From NCBI GenBank assembly GCA_035555435.1, contig DATMGN010000008.1, forward strand, positions 1 to 64,000: a DNA stretch of 64,000 nt, given 5' to 3'. Origin of the DNA: 73-13 sp035555435 (GTDB lineage: Bacteria > Actinomycetota > Actinomycetes > Actinomycetales > Microbacteriaceae). Position 1 is the stretch's first letter. The number at the start of each line of letters is the position of its first letter. Below are positions 30,512 through 37,792 of this stretch, one piece after another. The position numbers were made by a program, and so were the translations under genes. The notes beneath the pieces are model-generated. The model saw nothing but the letters and a program-made list of their open reading frames with translations. It had not been told where the DNA came from and did no database searches.

Positions 30512-32026
30512 CTACTGCGCGGCGCGGGAGAGCACGAGTTCGCGGACGCGTGCGGCGTCCGCCTTGCCCTGCATCGCCTTCATGACGGCGCCGATGACGG
30601 CGCCCGCGGCCTGGACCTTCCCGTCGCGGATCTTCGCGAGGACGTCCGGCTGGGCGGCGAGCGCCTCGTCGATCGCGGCGATGAGCGCGGAGTCATCCGA
30701 CACCACGGCGAGCCCGCGACGCTCGACGACCTCGGCCGGTGTCCCCTCGCCGGCGAGAACGCCATCGAGCGCCTCGCGCGCGAGCCGGTCGGTGAGTGCG
30801 CCGGACTCCACGAGCTGCGCGATCTCGGCGACGACCTCCGGCTCGATGAGCGAGGCCGGCTCGCGATCGCTCGCGTTCGCGATGCGGGAGATCTCGCCCG
30901 TCCACCACTTGCGCGCCTGCGCGGGCGATGCGCCCGCCGCGATCGTGCGCTCGACCTCGACGAGGAGGCCCGCATTGTGCACGTCCTGGAACTCCAGGTC
31001 GGTGAAGCCCCAGGCCTCCTTGAGTCGGCGACGGCGCACCGCGGGCGGCTCCGGGAGCTTCGCGCGCAGCTCCTCGATGAGCCGCTGCGAGGGCTCGACC
31101 GGCAGCAGGTCCGGCTCGGGGAAGTAGCGGTAGTCGTCGGCATCCGACTTCGGGCGGCCGGGACTCGTCGTCCCCGTGTCCTCGTGCCAGTGCCGGGTCT
31201 CCTGGGTGATGCTGCCGCCCGCGCTCAGGATCGCCGCCTGGCGCTGGATCTCGTGGCGCACCGCCCGCTCGACGCTGCGCATCGAGTTGACGTTCTTCGT
31301 CTCGGTCCGGGTGCCGAGGACGCCGCTGCCCTTGGGCGAGAGCGAGACGTTGGCGTCGCAGCGCAGGTTGCCGCGCTCCATGCGGGCCTCGGAGACGCCA
31401 AGCGCGAGCGCGATGTCGCGGATCGTGCTGACGTAGGCCTTCGCGACGGCCGGCGCGTCGGCGCCCTGGTCGAGCACGACCTTGGTGACGATCTCGACGA
31501 GCGGGACGCCCGCACGGTTGTAGTCGACGAGGCTGTACTCGGCGCCCTGGATGCGGCCCGTCGCCCCGCCGACATGCGTGAGCTTGCCCGCGTCCTCCTC
31601 CATGTGAGCGCGCTCGATGCCGACGGTCACGACGCGACCGTCCTCGAGCTCGACGTCGAGGGAGCCGTCGTACGCGATGGGCTCGTCGTACTGGGAGATC
31701 TGGTAGTTCTTCGCGAGGTCGGGGTAGAAGTAGTTCTTGCGGGCGAACCGGCTCGACGGCGCGATCGAGCAGCCGAGCGCGAGGCCGAGCGAGATCGCGT
31801 ACTCGATCGCCTGGGCGTTGACGACGGGGAGGCTGCCGGGCAGCCCGAGGCACACGGGCGTGATGAGCGTGTTCGGCTCGGCGCCGTGGAACTCCGAGTT
31901 CGCGGGGTTCGGCGCGTCAGAGAACATCTTGGTCCGGGTCGAGAGCTCGACGTGGACCTCGAATCCGAGGGCGACGTCGAACTGCCGGATCGCCTCGTCG
32001 AAGTCCATGAGATCCGCGCGCGCCAT
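30512..32026 (-). CDS. gatB: Asp-tRNA(Asn)/Glu-tRNA(Gln) amidotransferase subunit B
   Basis: The tRNA-binding and kinase subunit of GatCAB, which converts mischarged Glu-tRNA(Gln) and Asp-tRNA(Asn) to the cognate amides. The 504-aa protein shows GFEVHVELSTRTKMFSDAPN, the cysteine in PVCLGLPGSLPVVN, KNYFYPDLAKNYQISQYDEP, the DYNRAGVPLVEIVT block and the C-terminal YqeY-like helical domain. ATG 32026 (MARADLMDF) is chosen because TAGGCT (32039-32034) lies seven bases upstream; the frame is open further but without support. It is separated from gatC-gatA by two small genes. Confidence 0.95.
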   Translation of the reverse strand: MARADLMDFDEAIRQFDVALGFEVHVELSTRTKMFSDAPNPANSEFHGAEPNTLITPVCLGLPGSLPVVNAQAIEYAISLGLALGCSIAPSSRFARKNYFYPDLAKNYQISQYDEPIAYDGSLDVELEDGRVVTVGIERAHMEEDAGKLTHVGGATGRIQGAEYSLVDYNRAGVPLVEIVTKVVLDQGADAPAVAKAYVSTIRDIALALGVSEARMERGNLRCDANVSLSPKGSGVLGTRTETKNVNSMRSVERAVRHEIQRQAAILSAGGSITQETRHWHEDTGTTSPGRPKSDADDYRYFPEPDLLPVEPSQRLIEELRAKLPEPPAVRRRRLKEAWGFTDLEFQDVHNAGLLVEVERTIAAGASPAQARKWWTGEISRIANASDREPASLIEPEVVAEIAQLVESGALTDRLAREALDGVLAGEGTPAEVVERRGLAVVSDDSALIAAIDEALAAQPDVLAKIRDGKVQAAGAVIGAVMKAMQGKADAARVRELVLSRAAQ

Positions 32027-32159
32027 GGACTCAAGCCTAGGAGATCCCGGGCGTGCACTCGGCGGGCAACGAGGCGCGGGACTGCCTCCCAGGCGAGCAC
32101 ATCGGCGATCGATCCACAGGATCACCCCGCCGACGGGCTCGGATGTCGGGCGCCGTCCT

Positions 32160-32165
32160 TAGCGT
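32160..32165 (+). promoter_or_regulatory. -10 hexamer for the 32172 gene
   Basis: TAGCGT is followed by six bases and ATG 32172, the leaderless spacing. Confidence 0.45.
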
Positions 32166-32171
32166 CGCCCC

Positions 32172-32438
32172 ATGGACGCCTATCCGGTCCCCTTTCGCAT
32201 CGACCGCTCTCGCACGCCGCGCTACCGCCTCGTCAACGCCAGCGCGGAGCGGCTGCGCTGGGTCCGGGTCGAGATGGACGGCCCCGGCGTCGCCTCCGCC
32301 CGCCTGACGCCGCGGCTCGAGCCGGGCGGCGCGGTCGAGGTCATGGTGCGCGGGCCCGACCTCGCGGAGCGCAGTCGCCTCTGCGTGCGCTGGTTGCGCC
32401 CGAACGGCGAGGAGTACCTGTGGGCGATCGCCTTCTGA
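32172..32438 (+). CDS. small hypothetical protein
   Basis: An 88-aa soluble protein, predicted all-beta: RYRLVNASAERLRWVRVEM, then LTPRLEPGGAVEVMVRGPDL and a final WLRPNGEEYLWAIAF. The pattern is reminiscent of small immunoglobulin-like or actinobacterial cytosolic beta-sandwich proteins, but I cannot name a family. TAGCGT six bases upstream gives it a leaderless promoter, which is the main support that this short frame is expressed. It is convergent with the XRE gene, with a 19-bp gap. Confidence 0.6.
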   Translation: MDAYPVPFRIDRSRTPRYRLVNASAERLRWVRVEMDGPGVASARLTPRLEPGGAVEVMVRGPDLAERSRLCVRWLRPNGEEYLWAIAF

Positions 32439-32457
32439 GCGCCTCGGGGGCGCCGCG

Positions 32458-32763
32458 TCAGGCGCCGATCCGGCGATGTCGCGCGACCGCGAGGCCCGGC
32501 GGCCCCTGGATGCCCGGAGCGGGGAGGTCCTCAGGACGCAGTCCCTTGACGAGCTCGCCGGGATCGACGCCGAGGGCGAAGGCGAGCCGCACGATCATGC
32601 CGAGGCTCGGCATCGCCTTGCCGGCCTCGAGCTTGCGGATCACGGCGACCTCGATCCCGGACATCGACTCGAGATCGGTCTGGGTCACCCGCAGCCGCTC
32701 GGTGCGCAGACCCCGGATCCGAGCCCCGATCGTCGCTGCTGCGTCCTGGCCGATTCTGGGCAT
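32458..32763 (-). CDS. XRE-family helix-turn-helix protein
   Basis: A 101-aa regulator with one Cro/C1-type helix-turn-helix. TIGARIRGLRTERLRVTQTD, ESMSGIEVAVIRKLEAGKAM and LGMIVRLAFALGVDPGEL give the five helices in order. The short C-terminal tail has no recognised domain. ATG 32763 gives MPRIGQDAAATIG; in-frame GTG/ATG codons to 32790 would add nine residues. Targets are unknown; it sits between gatB and gatA in the same direction, 126 bp upstream of it being gene-free up to the gatA stop. No clear promoter seen there. Confidence 0.7.
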   Translation of the reverse strand: MPRIGQDAAATIGARIRGLRTERLRVTQTDLESMSGIEVAVIRKLEAGKAMPSLGMIVRLAFALGVDPGELVKGLRPEDLPAPGIQGPPGLAVARHRRIGA

Positions 32764-32889
32764 CCGCCCAGCGTCGAGATCGCGCCGCACCCCGGCGAGA
32801 GCATCGCCGCCGTGGTCATCCGCGCAGGGTGCTTCGACCAGATCCCGGGCCCCGCCGCGGGGCGCGATCGCGACCCGGGGCTGCGCCCG

Positions 32890-34392
32890 TCAGACGAGCG
32901 CGGGTGCCGAGCCGAGGATCGCGCCGTGGCGCTCGCCGAGCAGCCGCTCGAGCGTCGCGCCGATGCGATAGAGCCGCGCGTCCTCGCGTGCCGGCGCCAT
33001 CAGCTGGAACCCGGTGGGCAGCGAGTCCTCCGGTGCGAGGCCCATGGGCAGCGCCATCCCGGGCACCCCCGCGAGGTTCGCCGGGATCGTCGTCACGTCG
33101 TTGAGGTACATCGCGAGCGGGTCGTCGACCTTCTCGCCGAGGCGGAACGCCGTCGTCGGCGCGGCCGGCGAGACCAGGATGTCGGCCTGCTCGAACGCGG
33201 TCGCGAAGTCGCGCTGGATGAGCGTGCGGACCTGCTGCGCGGAGCCGTAGTACGCATCGTAGTAGCCGGCCGACAGCGCGTAGGTGCCGAGGATGACGCG
33301 GCGCTTGACCTCGGGGCCGAAGCCCGCCTCGCGCGTCGCCGACATGACCTGCTCGACCGTGCCGCCCCCGGGCGGCGTCACGCGCAGGCCGAAGCGCACG
33401 GAGTCGAACTTCGCGAGGTTGGAGGACGCCTCGGCCGGGAGGATGACGTAGTAGGCGGCGACCGCGTACTCGAAGTGGGGCGCCGAGACCTCGACGATCT
33501 CCGCGCCCGCGCCGGTCAGCAGTTCGAGCGCCTCGTGGAAGCGCTGCGTGACGCCCGCCTGGAAGCCGGGGCTGTCGAGCTGCTTGACGACGCCGATGCG
33601 CACGCCCCGCAGCGAGTCCGCGAGCGCGCCCTCGCGGGCCGCGGCCTCGAACGACGGCCAGCGGTCGGTGAGCGAAGTCGAGTCCCTGGGGTCGTGGCCG
33701 CCGATGATGTCGTGGAGGATGGCCGCGTCGAGCACGGTGCGCGTGACGGGCCCGACCTGGTCGAGGGAGGACGCGAGGGCGATCGCGCCGTAGCGCGAGA
33801 CCCCGCCGTACGTCGGCTTGACGCCGACCGTGCCGGTCACGGCGCCCGGCTGACGGATCGAGCCGCCCGTGTCGGAGCCGAGCGCGATCGGCGCCTCGAA
33901 GGCGGCGACCGCGGCGGCCGAGCCGCCGCCGGAGCCCCCGGGGATGCGGTCGAGATCCCAGGGGTTGCGCGTCGGACCGTACGCCGAGTGCTCGGTCGAG
34001 GAGCCCATCGCGAACTCGTCCATGTTCGTCTTGCCGAGCGGCACGAGTCCCGCGGCCCGCATGCGCGCGACCGGGGTCGCGTCGTAGGGCGGGACCCACC
34101 CCTCGAGCATGCGCGAGCCGGCCGTCGAGGGCATGTCGTGCGTGCACAGCACGTCCTTGATGGCGACCGGCACCCCCGCGAGCGCGCCGAGCTCGACGCC
34201 GTCGCCGCGAGCCGCATCGATCGCGGCGGCGGTCGAGAGGGCCGCCTCCGAGACGTGCAGGTAGGCGTGCACATCGCCGTCCACCGCGGCGATCCGGTCG
34301 AGGTGAGCCTGCGTGACCTCGACTGAGGAGACGTCGCGCGCTCGCAGCAGCGCCGACAGCTCGGACGCGGCGAGGCGGGTCAGATCGCTCAC
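32890..34392 (-). CDS. gatA: Asp-tRNA(Asn)/Glu-tRNA(Gln) amidotransferase subunit A
   Basis: The glutaminase subunit of GatCAB, releasing ammonia from glutamine. The 500-aa protein is an amidase-signature enzyme. The catalytic Lys is in VPVAIKDVLCT; the cis-Ser and nucleophile Ser lie in GGSGGGSAAAVAAFEAPI and ALGSDTGGSIRQPG. The order and length are standard. The start GTG 34392 overlaps the gatC stop by 4 nt, so gatC and gatA are translationally coupled. Confidence 0.96.
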   Translation of the reverse strand: MSDLTRLAASELSALLRARDVSSVEVTQAHLDRIAAVDGDVHAYLHVSEAALSTAAAIDAARGDGVELGALAGVPVAIKDVLCTHDMPSTAGSRMLEGWVPPYDATPVARMRAAGLVPLGKTNMDEFAMGSSTEHSAYGPTRNPWDLDRIPGGSGGGSAAAVAAFEAPIALGSDTGGSIRQPGAVTGTVGVKPTYGGVSRYGAIALASSLDQVGPVTRTVLDAAILHDIIGGHDPRDSTSLTDRWPSFEAAAREGALADSLRGVRIGVVKQLDSPGFQAGVTQRFHEALELLTGAGAEIVEVSAPHFEYAVAAYYVILPAEASSNLAKFDSVRFGLRVTPPGGGTVEQVMSATREAGFGPEVKRRVILGTYALSAGYYDAYYGSAQQVRTLIQRDFATAFEQADILVSPAAPTTAFRLGEKVDDPLAMYLNDVTTIPANLAGVPGMALPMGLAPEDSLPTGFQLMAPAREDARLYRIGATLERLLGERHGAILGSAPALV

Positions 34393-34688
34393 TGCTCCTC
34401 CCCCAGGATCGCCGAGACGACGAACCGTGATCCGTCGGACTCGGGCGCACCGGCGAGGGCCTGCTCGGTCGTCAGCGTCGTGCCCGGCACGTCGGCGCGG
34501 GCGACGTTGGCGAGCGGGATGGGGTGGCTCGTCGCGGGCACGTCGGGCGTCGCGACCTCGGACACCTTGGCGACGCTGTCGACGATCGCGCCGAGCTGGC
34601 CCGTGAGCGTCGAGATCTCCTCCTCGCTCAGCGCGATGCGCGCGAGCTCCGCGAGGTGCTTGACGGTCTCAGACGTGATCTCGGACAC
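34389..34688 (-). CDS. gatC: Asp-tRNA(Asn)/Glu-tRNA(Gln) amidotransferase subunit C
   Basis: The small stabilising subunit of GatCAB, 99 aa. The sequence TSETVKHLAELARIALSEEE and LGAIVDSVAKVSEV matches GatC, and the C-terminal half (ATSHPIPLANVARADVPG) wraps around GatA in known structures. GTG 34688 follows TAAGAT (34700-34695) by six bases, so the gatCA mRNA is probably leaderless. It is divergent from padR. Confidence 0.95.
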   Translation of the reverse strand: MSEITSETVKHLAELARIALSEEEISTLTGQLGAIVDSVAKVSEVATPDVPATSHPIPLANVARADVPGTTLTTEQALAGAPESDGSRFVVSAILGEEQ

Positions 34689-34715
34689 CCGTCGATCTTA
34701 CGGGAGACGCGTCCC

Positions 34716-34772
34716 ACTAATCAGTATTGCTATCTACTGGTACTCAGTGTTACTGTCTACTGGTACTCAATG
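34716..34772 (+). promoter_or_regulatory. padR promoter with tandem operator repeats
   Basis: TTGCTA (34727-34732) and TACTGT (34751-34756), 18 bp apart, form a -35/-10 pair. A 17-bp sequence is repeated at 34733-34749 and 34756-34772 (period 23, one difference). Each copy holds ACTG-N5-CAGT. The first copy fills the spacer between the two boxes and the second covers the start site. A related ACT-N3-CAGT lies at 34716-34725. The placement fits autorepression by PadR. Confidence 0.55.
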
Positions 34773-34795
34773 ACACCGAATAGGAAGGACTGCGC

Positions 34796-35140
34796 GTGGT
34801 CGACCGACAGCTCACCGAGATGCTCAAGGGCACCCTCGAGGGGATCGTGCTCGCGACGCTCGCGGTCGAGCCCGCCCACGGGTACGACATCACCGCGCGA
34901 CTGCGCGAGCAGGGCTTCCGCGACATCGCCGAGGGCACCGTCTACGCCGTCCTCGTGCGCATCGAGCAGAAGGGGCTCGTGGACGTGGACAAGGTCCCGT
35001 CCGAGAAGGGACCCCCGCGCAAGGTCTATTCGCTCAACGAACGAGGTCACGACGACCTCGCCGAGTTCTGGAGGACGTGGAGCTTCCTCGCAGACCAGCT
35101 CGGACGGCTACGACAGCTCCACGAAGGAGCACGGCCGTGA
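34796..35140 (+). CDS. PadR-family transcriptional regulator
   Basis: A 114-aa winged-helix regulator. LKGTLEGIVLATLAVEPAHG and YDITARLREQGFRDIAEGTV are the PadR DNA-binding start, followed by YAVLVRIEQKGLVDV and the wing KGPPRKVYSLNERG. A short C-terminal helix serves for dimerisation. The start is GTG 34796 with AGGAAGG upstream. It is coupled by a 4-nt overlap (GTGA) to a DUF1048 gene, a common pairing. The promoter carries tandem inverted repeats, probably its own operators. Confidence 0.92.
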   Translation: MVDRQLTEMLKGTLEGIVLATLAVEPAHGYDITARLREQGFRDIAEGTVYAVLVRIEQKGLVDVDKVPSEKGPPRKVYSLNERGHDDLAEFWRTWSFLADQLGRLRQLHEGARP

Positions 35141-35502
35141 GCGGTTTCATCGAGAAGATCACCGGCGACCTCGGCGAGAAGCAGCGCTGGAGGCAGTACC
35201 GGGCTCGAGTCGGCGCCATGCCGGCGCCCTACCGCACCGCGGCCGCGAGCATCGAGCGCTACCTGCTGCACGCCGGCGCGCAAGGCACCGACGCGTCCGT
35301 GCAGATCTGGGAGGACCTCGCCGACCTCTTCGAGCAGGCCGCCGCCGACGGCACCCCCATCCGCGACATCGTCGGCGCCGACCCGGTCGCGTTCGCCGAC
35401 GCCTTCGCCGCGAACTACGGCACGAAGGACTGGCGCGCCAAAGCCCAGCAGCGCCTGCGCACGAGCATCGCCGACATCACGGGAGACCGGTCGACGACCT
35501 GA
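35137..35502 (+). CDS. DUF1048 family protein
   Basis: A 121-aa all-helical cytosolic protein of the DUF1048 family. It starts MSGFIEKITGDLGEKQRWRQ and includes IWEDLADLFEQAAADGTPIR, then VGADPVAFADAFAANY. Proteins of this family are usually encoded next to a PadR regulator; the biochemical role is unknown. It begins inside the padR stop (GTGA). No hydrophobic transporter gene follows, unlike many padR operons. The 70 bases to the next gene show nothing notable. Confidence 0.85.
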   Translation: MSGFIEKITGDLGEKQRWRQYRARVGAMPAPYRTAAASIERYLLHAGAQGTDASVQIWEDLADLFEQAAADGTPIRDIVGADPVAFADAFAANYGTKDWRAKAQQRLRTSIADITGDRSTT

Positions 35503-35572
35503 ACGCGGCACCGTCGACCCACGCCGAAGACCGCCCGACGCCGTCACGGACGACCGAGGTCCGGCCCGACGA

Positions 35573-36310
35573 CTAGTGCGTCGCCGCCTCGCCCCGCTTC
35601 CAGTAGCCCTTGACGACGGCGTGATCGAGGTCGATGCCCCGCTCGATGAGCTGCTCGCGCGCGGGCTTGACGACCGACTGCTCGGCGGCGACGAACGCGA
35701 AGCCCTCGCCCTCGCGCTCGGGCGCCGCGCCGAGCGCCGCCACCAGCGCGTCCAAGGAGCGGACCCAAGTGACCGTGAGATCGCCGGCCGATTCGAGCGC
35801 CTGCTCGTCGGCCGGATCCTCGGCGAGGACGACGACGTCGACGGGCACGCCGGACGCGACCCGCGCGAGATGTCGGCGGATCGCCGGGAGCGCGGTGCGG
35901 TCGCCCGCGAGCAGCCACCAGGCGGGCCGACCCTCGATCACGAGCGAGCCGCGAGGGCCGCCGATCATCGCGAGACTCCCCGGCACCGCGTTCTGCGCCC
36001 ACGTCGTCGCGGGGCCCCCAGTGGGCCCGTGCAGGACGAAGTCGAGCACGAGCGACGTCGCGGACCACGCCACGGGTGTGTACTCGCGGGACGGATGCTC
36101 GCGCATGGTCTCGACGTCCTCGAAGTCCTCCGGCACGAAGAAGATCCGCAGGTGGTCATCGGCGCCGAGCGAGTCGAAGCCCGCGAAGTCGCCGACGAGG
36201 TGGATCCGCCGGTAGGTGGGAGTCAGATCCTCGACCTCGCGCACCGTCGCGTGGCGCGGCACGTTGCCGAGCGGGGTGCGGACGAGGGAGAACGCGGTGG
36301 GGCTGGCCAT
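35573..36310 (-). CDS. siderophore-interacting protein (FAD-dependent ferric-siderophore reductase type)
   Basis: A 245-aa flavin reductase of the ViuB/SIP family that releases iron from siderophores in the cytosol. The FAD domain shows HLVGDFAGFDSLGADDHLRI, the FAD-binding SREYTP motif and VLHGPTGGPATTWAQNAVPG. The C-terminal SIP domain ends VVKGYWKRGEAATH, the YWKxGE family signature. It starts at ATG 36310 and is divergent from an MFS gene. The 15-bp TGTCAC-N3-GTAACA dyad at 36315-36329 in between could be an operator. The neighbouring MFS protein may move siderophores or iron chelates, but this is only context. Confidence 0.92.
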   Translation of the reverse strand: MASPTAFSLVRTPLGNVPRHATVREVEDLTPTYRRIHLVGDFAGFDSLGADDHLRIFFVPEDFEDVETMREHPSREYTPVAWSATSLVLDFVLHGPTGGPATTWAQNAVPGSLAMIGGPRGSLVIEGRPAWWLLAGDRTALPAIRRHLARVASGVPVDVVVLAEDPADEQALESAGDLTVTWVRSLDALVAALGAAPEREGEGFAFVAAEQSVVKPAREQLIERGIDLDHAVVKGYWKRGEAATH

Positions 36311-36361
36311 ATCTGTCACACCGTAACAGTCGCCGCTATCCTCGGGGCCGGGGAGGGTTCG

Positions 36362-37768
36362 ATGGCGACACCTGCGACGCAGGCGCCCGGACGGGGCGCG
36401 TTTCGAACCGCGCTCCCCTACCTGCCCGTCGGCCTCGCGCTGCTGGCGATCCAGCTCGACTTCTTCGACCTGAACCTCGCGATCCCGGAGATCGCCGAGG
36501 AGTTCCGGGTCCCCGTGACCGACCTGCAGTGGCTCATCAGCGGATACATGCTCAGCGTCGGCGCGCTGTTCATCCCGGCCGCGAAGGTCGGCGACCTCGT
36601 CGGGCGCAAGCGCGCGCTCATCGCGGGGGTCATCGTCTTCGGCGTCGTGAGCCTCGCCTGCGGGCTCGCGCCCGACGAGACGACGCTCATCGCGTTCCGC
36701 GTCGTCCAGGGACTCGGCGCCGGCCTCATCATGCCGAACGCGTTCGCGCTCGTCGGCGCGACGACCGCCGAAGCCGTGCGCCCGAAGGTCATGGGCGTCC
36801 TCCTCACCATCGCCGGGGTGGGGACGGCGCTCGGTCCCGTGCTCGGCGGCGTGTTCACCGCGAGCATCGGCTGGCGCTGGCTGTTCTTCATCAACGTGCC
36901 GATCGCACTCGTCGCACTCGTCGCCGCCCGGTGGCTCCCCGAGTACTTCGTGGGCGAGACGCGCCAGTCGCTGCGACGCCTCGACTGGGGCGGCACCCTG
37001 CTCGTCGTCGCCGGGGTCGCGCTCACGACGGTCGGCGTCGACAACGTCACGAACCTCGGGCTCGCGCACTGGCTCACCTGGGCGCCATTGGCGCTCGGGG
37101 TCGTGCTGCTCGTCGGCTTCGGCCTCCACATCCGCCGCGCCGCCGCACCGCTCGTGCGCCCCTCGCTCTTTCGCGACGGGCAGTTCATCGCGATGATCGC
37201 GGCGGGCTCGGTACTCAATCTCAGCGTCGCGGTCGTCACCTTCACCGCGACGATGCAGCTGCAGACGATCGACGGGTTCCGGGCCGACGTCGCCGGGCTC
37301 ATGTTCATCGGGAGCTCCCTCGGCGTCGCGCTCGCCGGGCCCGCGGCGGGGTGGCTCATCGCCCGGTTCGGGGCGCGCCGGGTGCTCGATGCGACGCTCG
37401 TCGCGGGGACCCTGTCGATCGTGCTCGTCGCGGCGTCGCCGAACCTTCCCCTCTATCTCGTCGCGCTCGGGCTCGCGGGGTTCTGCGGCGGCCTCGGCTG
37501 GTCGGGCGCGCAGGTGGGCGGTCAGGCGTATCTGCCGGCCGAGCAGGCCGGCGAGGGCGCCGGGCTGCTGTCGATGTTCATGGTCGTCCTCGGCGGCATC
37601 GGCGTCGTCGTGGCGGGCGTCTCGATCGAGGCGATCGGCGGCAGCGCCGCGCCCTCGGTCGCGTCGCTGGATTGGACGCTCTACGGTCTCGCGGCGATCA
37701 TCGCGATCGTCGGCGCCATCGTCATCGCCGTGAGCCCGCGTCGCTCCCAGCCCCACCCGGCTCCCTGA
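36362..37768 (+). CDS. MFS transporter (DHA2-like drug exporter)
   Basis: A 468-aa membrane protein with about 14 predicted helices. Helix 1 holds LDFFDLNLAIPEIAEEF, a variant of the DHA2 motif D. DLQWLISGYMLSVGALFIPA and GDLVGRKRALIAG are motif A, and GVGTALGPVLGGVFTASIGW is motif C of exporters, so outward transport is expected. GGGAGGG (36351-36357) precedes the ATG by four bases, and TATCCT (36337-36342) is a likely -10, so this gene is leadered. It ends in an element of the intergenic repeat family. Confidence 0.88.
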   Translation: MATPATQAPGRGAFRTALPYLPVGLALLAIQLDFFDLNLAIPEIAEEFRVPVTDLQWLISGYMLSVGALFIPAAKVGDLVGRKRALIAGVIVFGVVSLACGLAPDETTLIAFRVVQGLGAGLIMPNAFALVGATTAEAVRPKVMGVLLTIAGVGTALGPVLGGVFTASIGWRWLFFINVPIALVALVAARWLPEYFVGETRQSLRRLDWGGTLLVVAGVALTTVGVDNVTNLGLAHWLTWAPLALGVVLLVGFGLHIRRAAAPLVRPSLFRDGQFIAMIAAGSVLNLSVAVVTFTATMQLQTIDGFRADVAGLMFIGSSLGVALAGPAAGWLIARFGARRVLDATLVAGTLSIVLVAASPNLPLYLVALGLAGFCGGLGWSGAQVGGQAYLPAEQAGEGAGLLSMFMVVLGGIGVVVAGVSIEAIGGSAAPSVASLDWTLYGLAAIIAIVGAIVIAVSPRRSQPHPAP

Positions 37769-37791
37769 GCGAGCGAAGCGACTCGAGGGGC
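37757..37791. repeat. intergenic repeat element, copy 1
   Basis: GGCTCCCTGAGCGAGC is followed by GAAGCGACTCGAGGGG at the end of the MFS gene, next to the convergent ligA stop. The same two blocks (GGCTCCCTGAGCGAGC and GCGAGTCGAAGGG) recur at 49936-49970. The gene's stop codon lies inside the element. Confidence 0.55.
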
Positions 37792-37792
37792 A

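Noticed and set aside
32438..32458. Toxin-antitoxin pair formed by the XRE gene and the 88-aa gene
   Set aside because: The genes are convergent with separate signals and neither resembles a toxin family I know; kept only as a remote possibility in the findings.
36315..36329. Iron-responsive DtxR/IdeR box between the siderophore reductase and MFS genes
   Set aside because: The TGTCAC-N3-GTAACA dyad does not fit the TTAGG-type consensus of those regulators.
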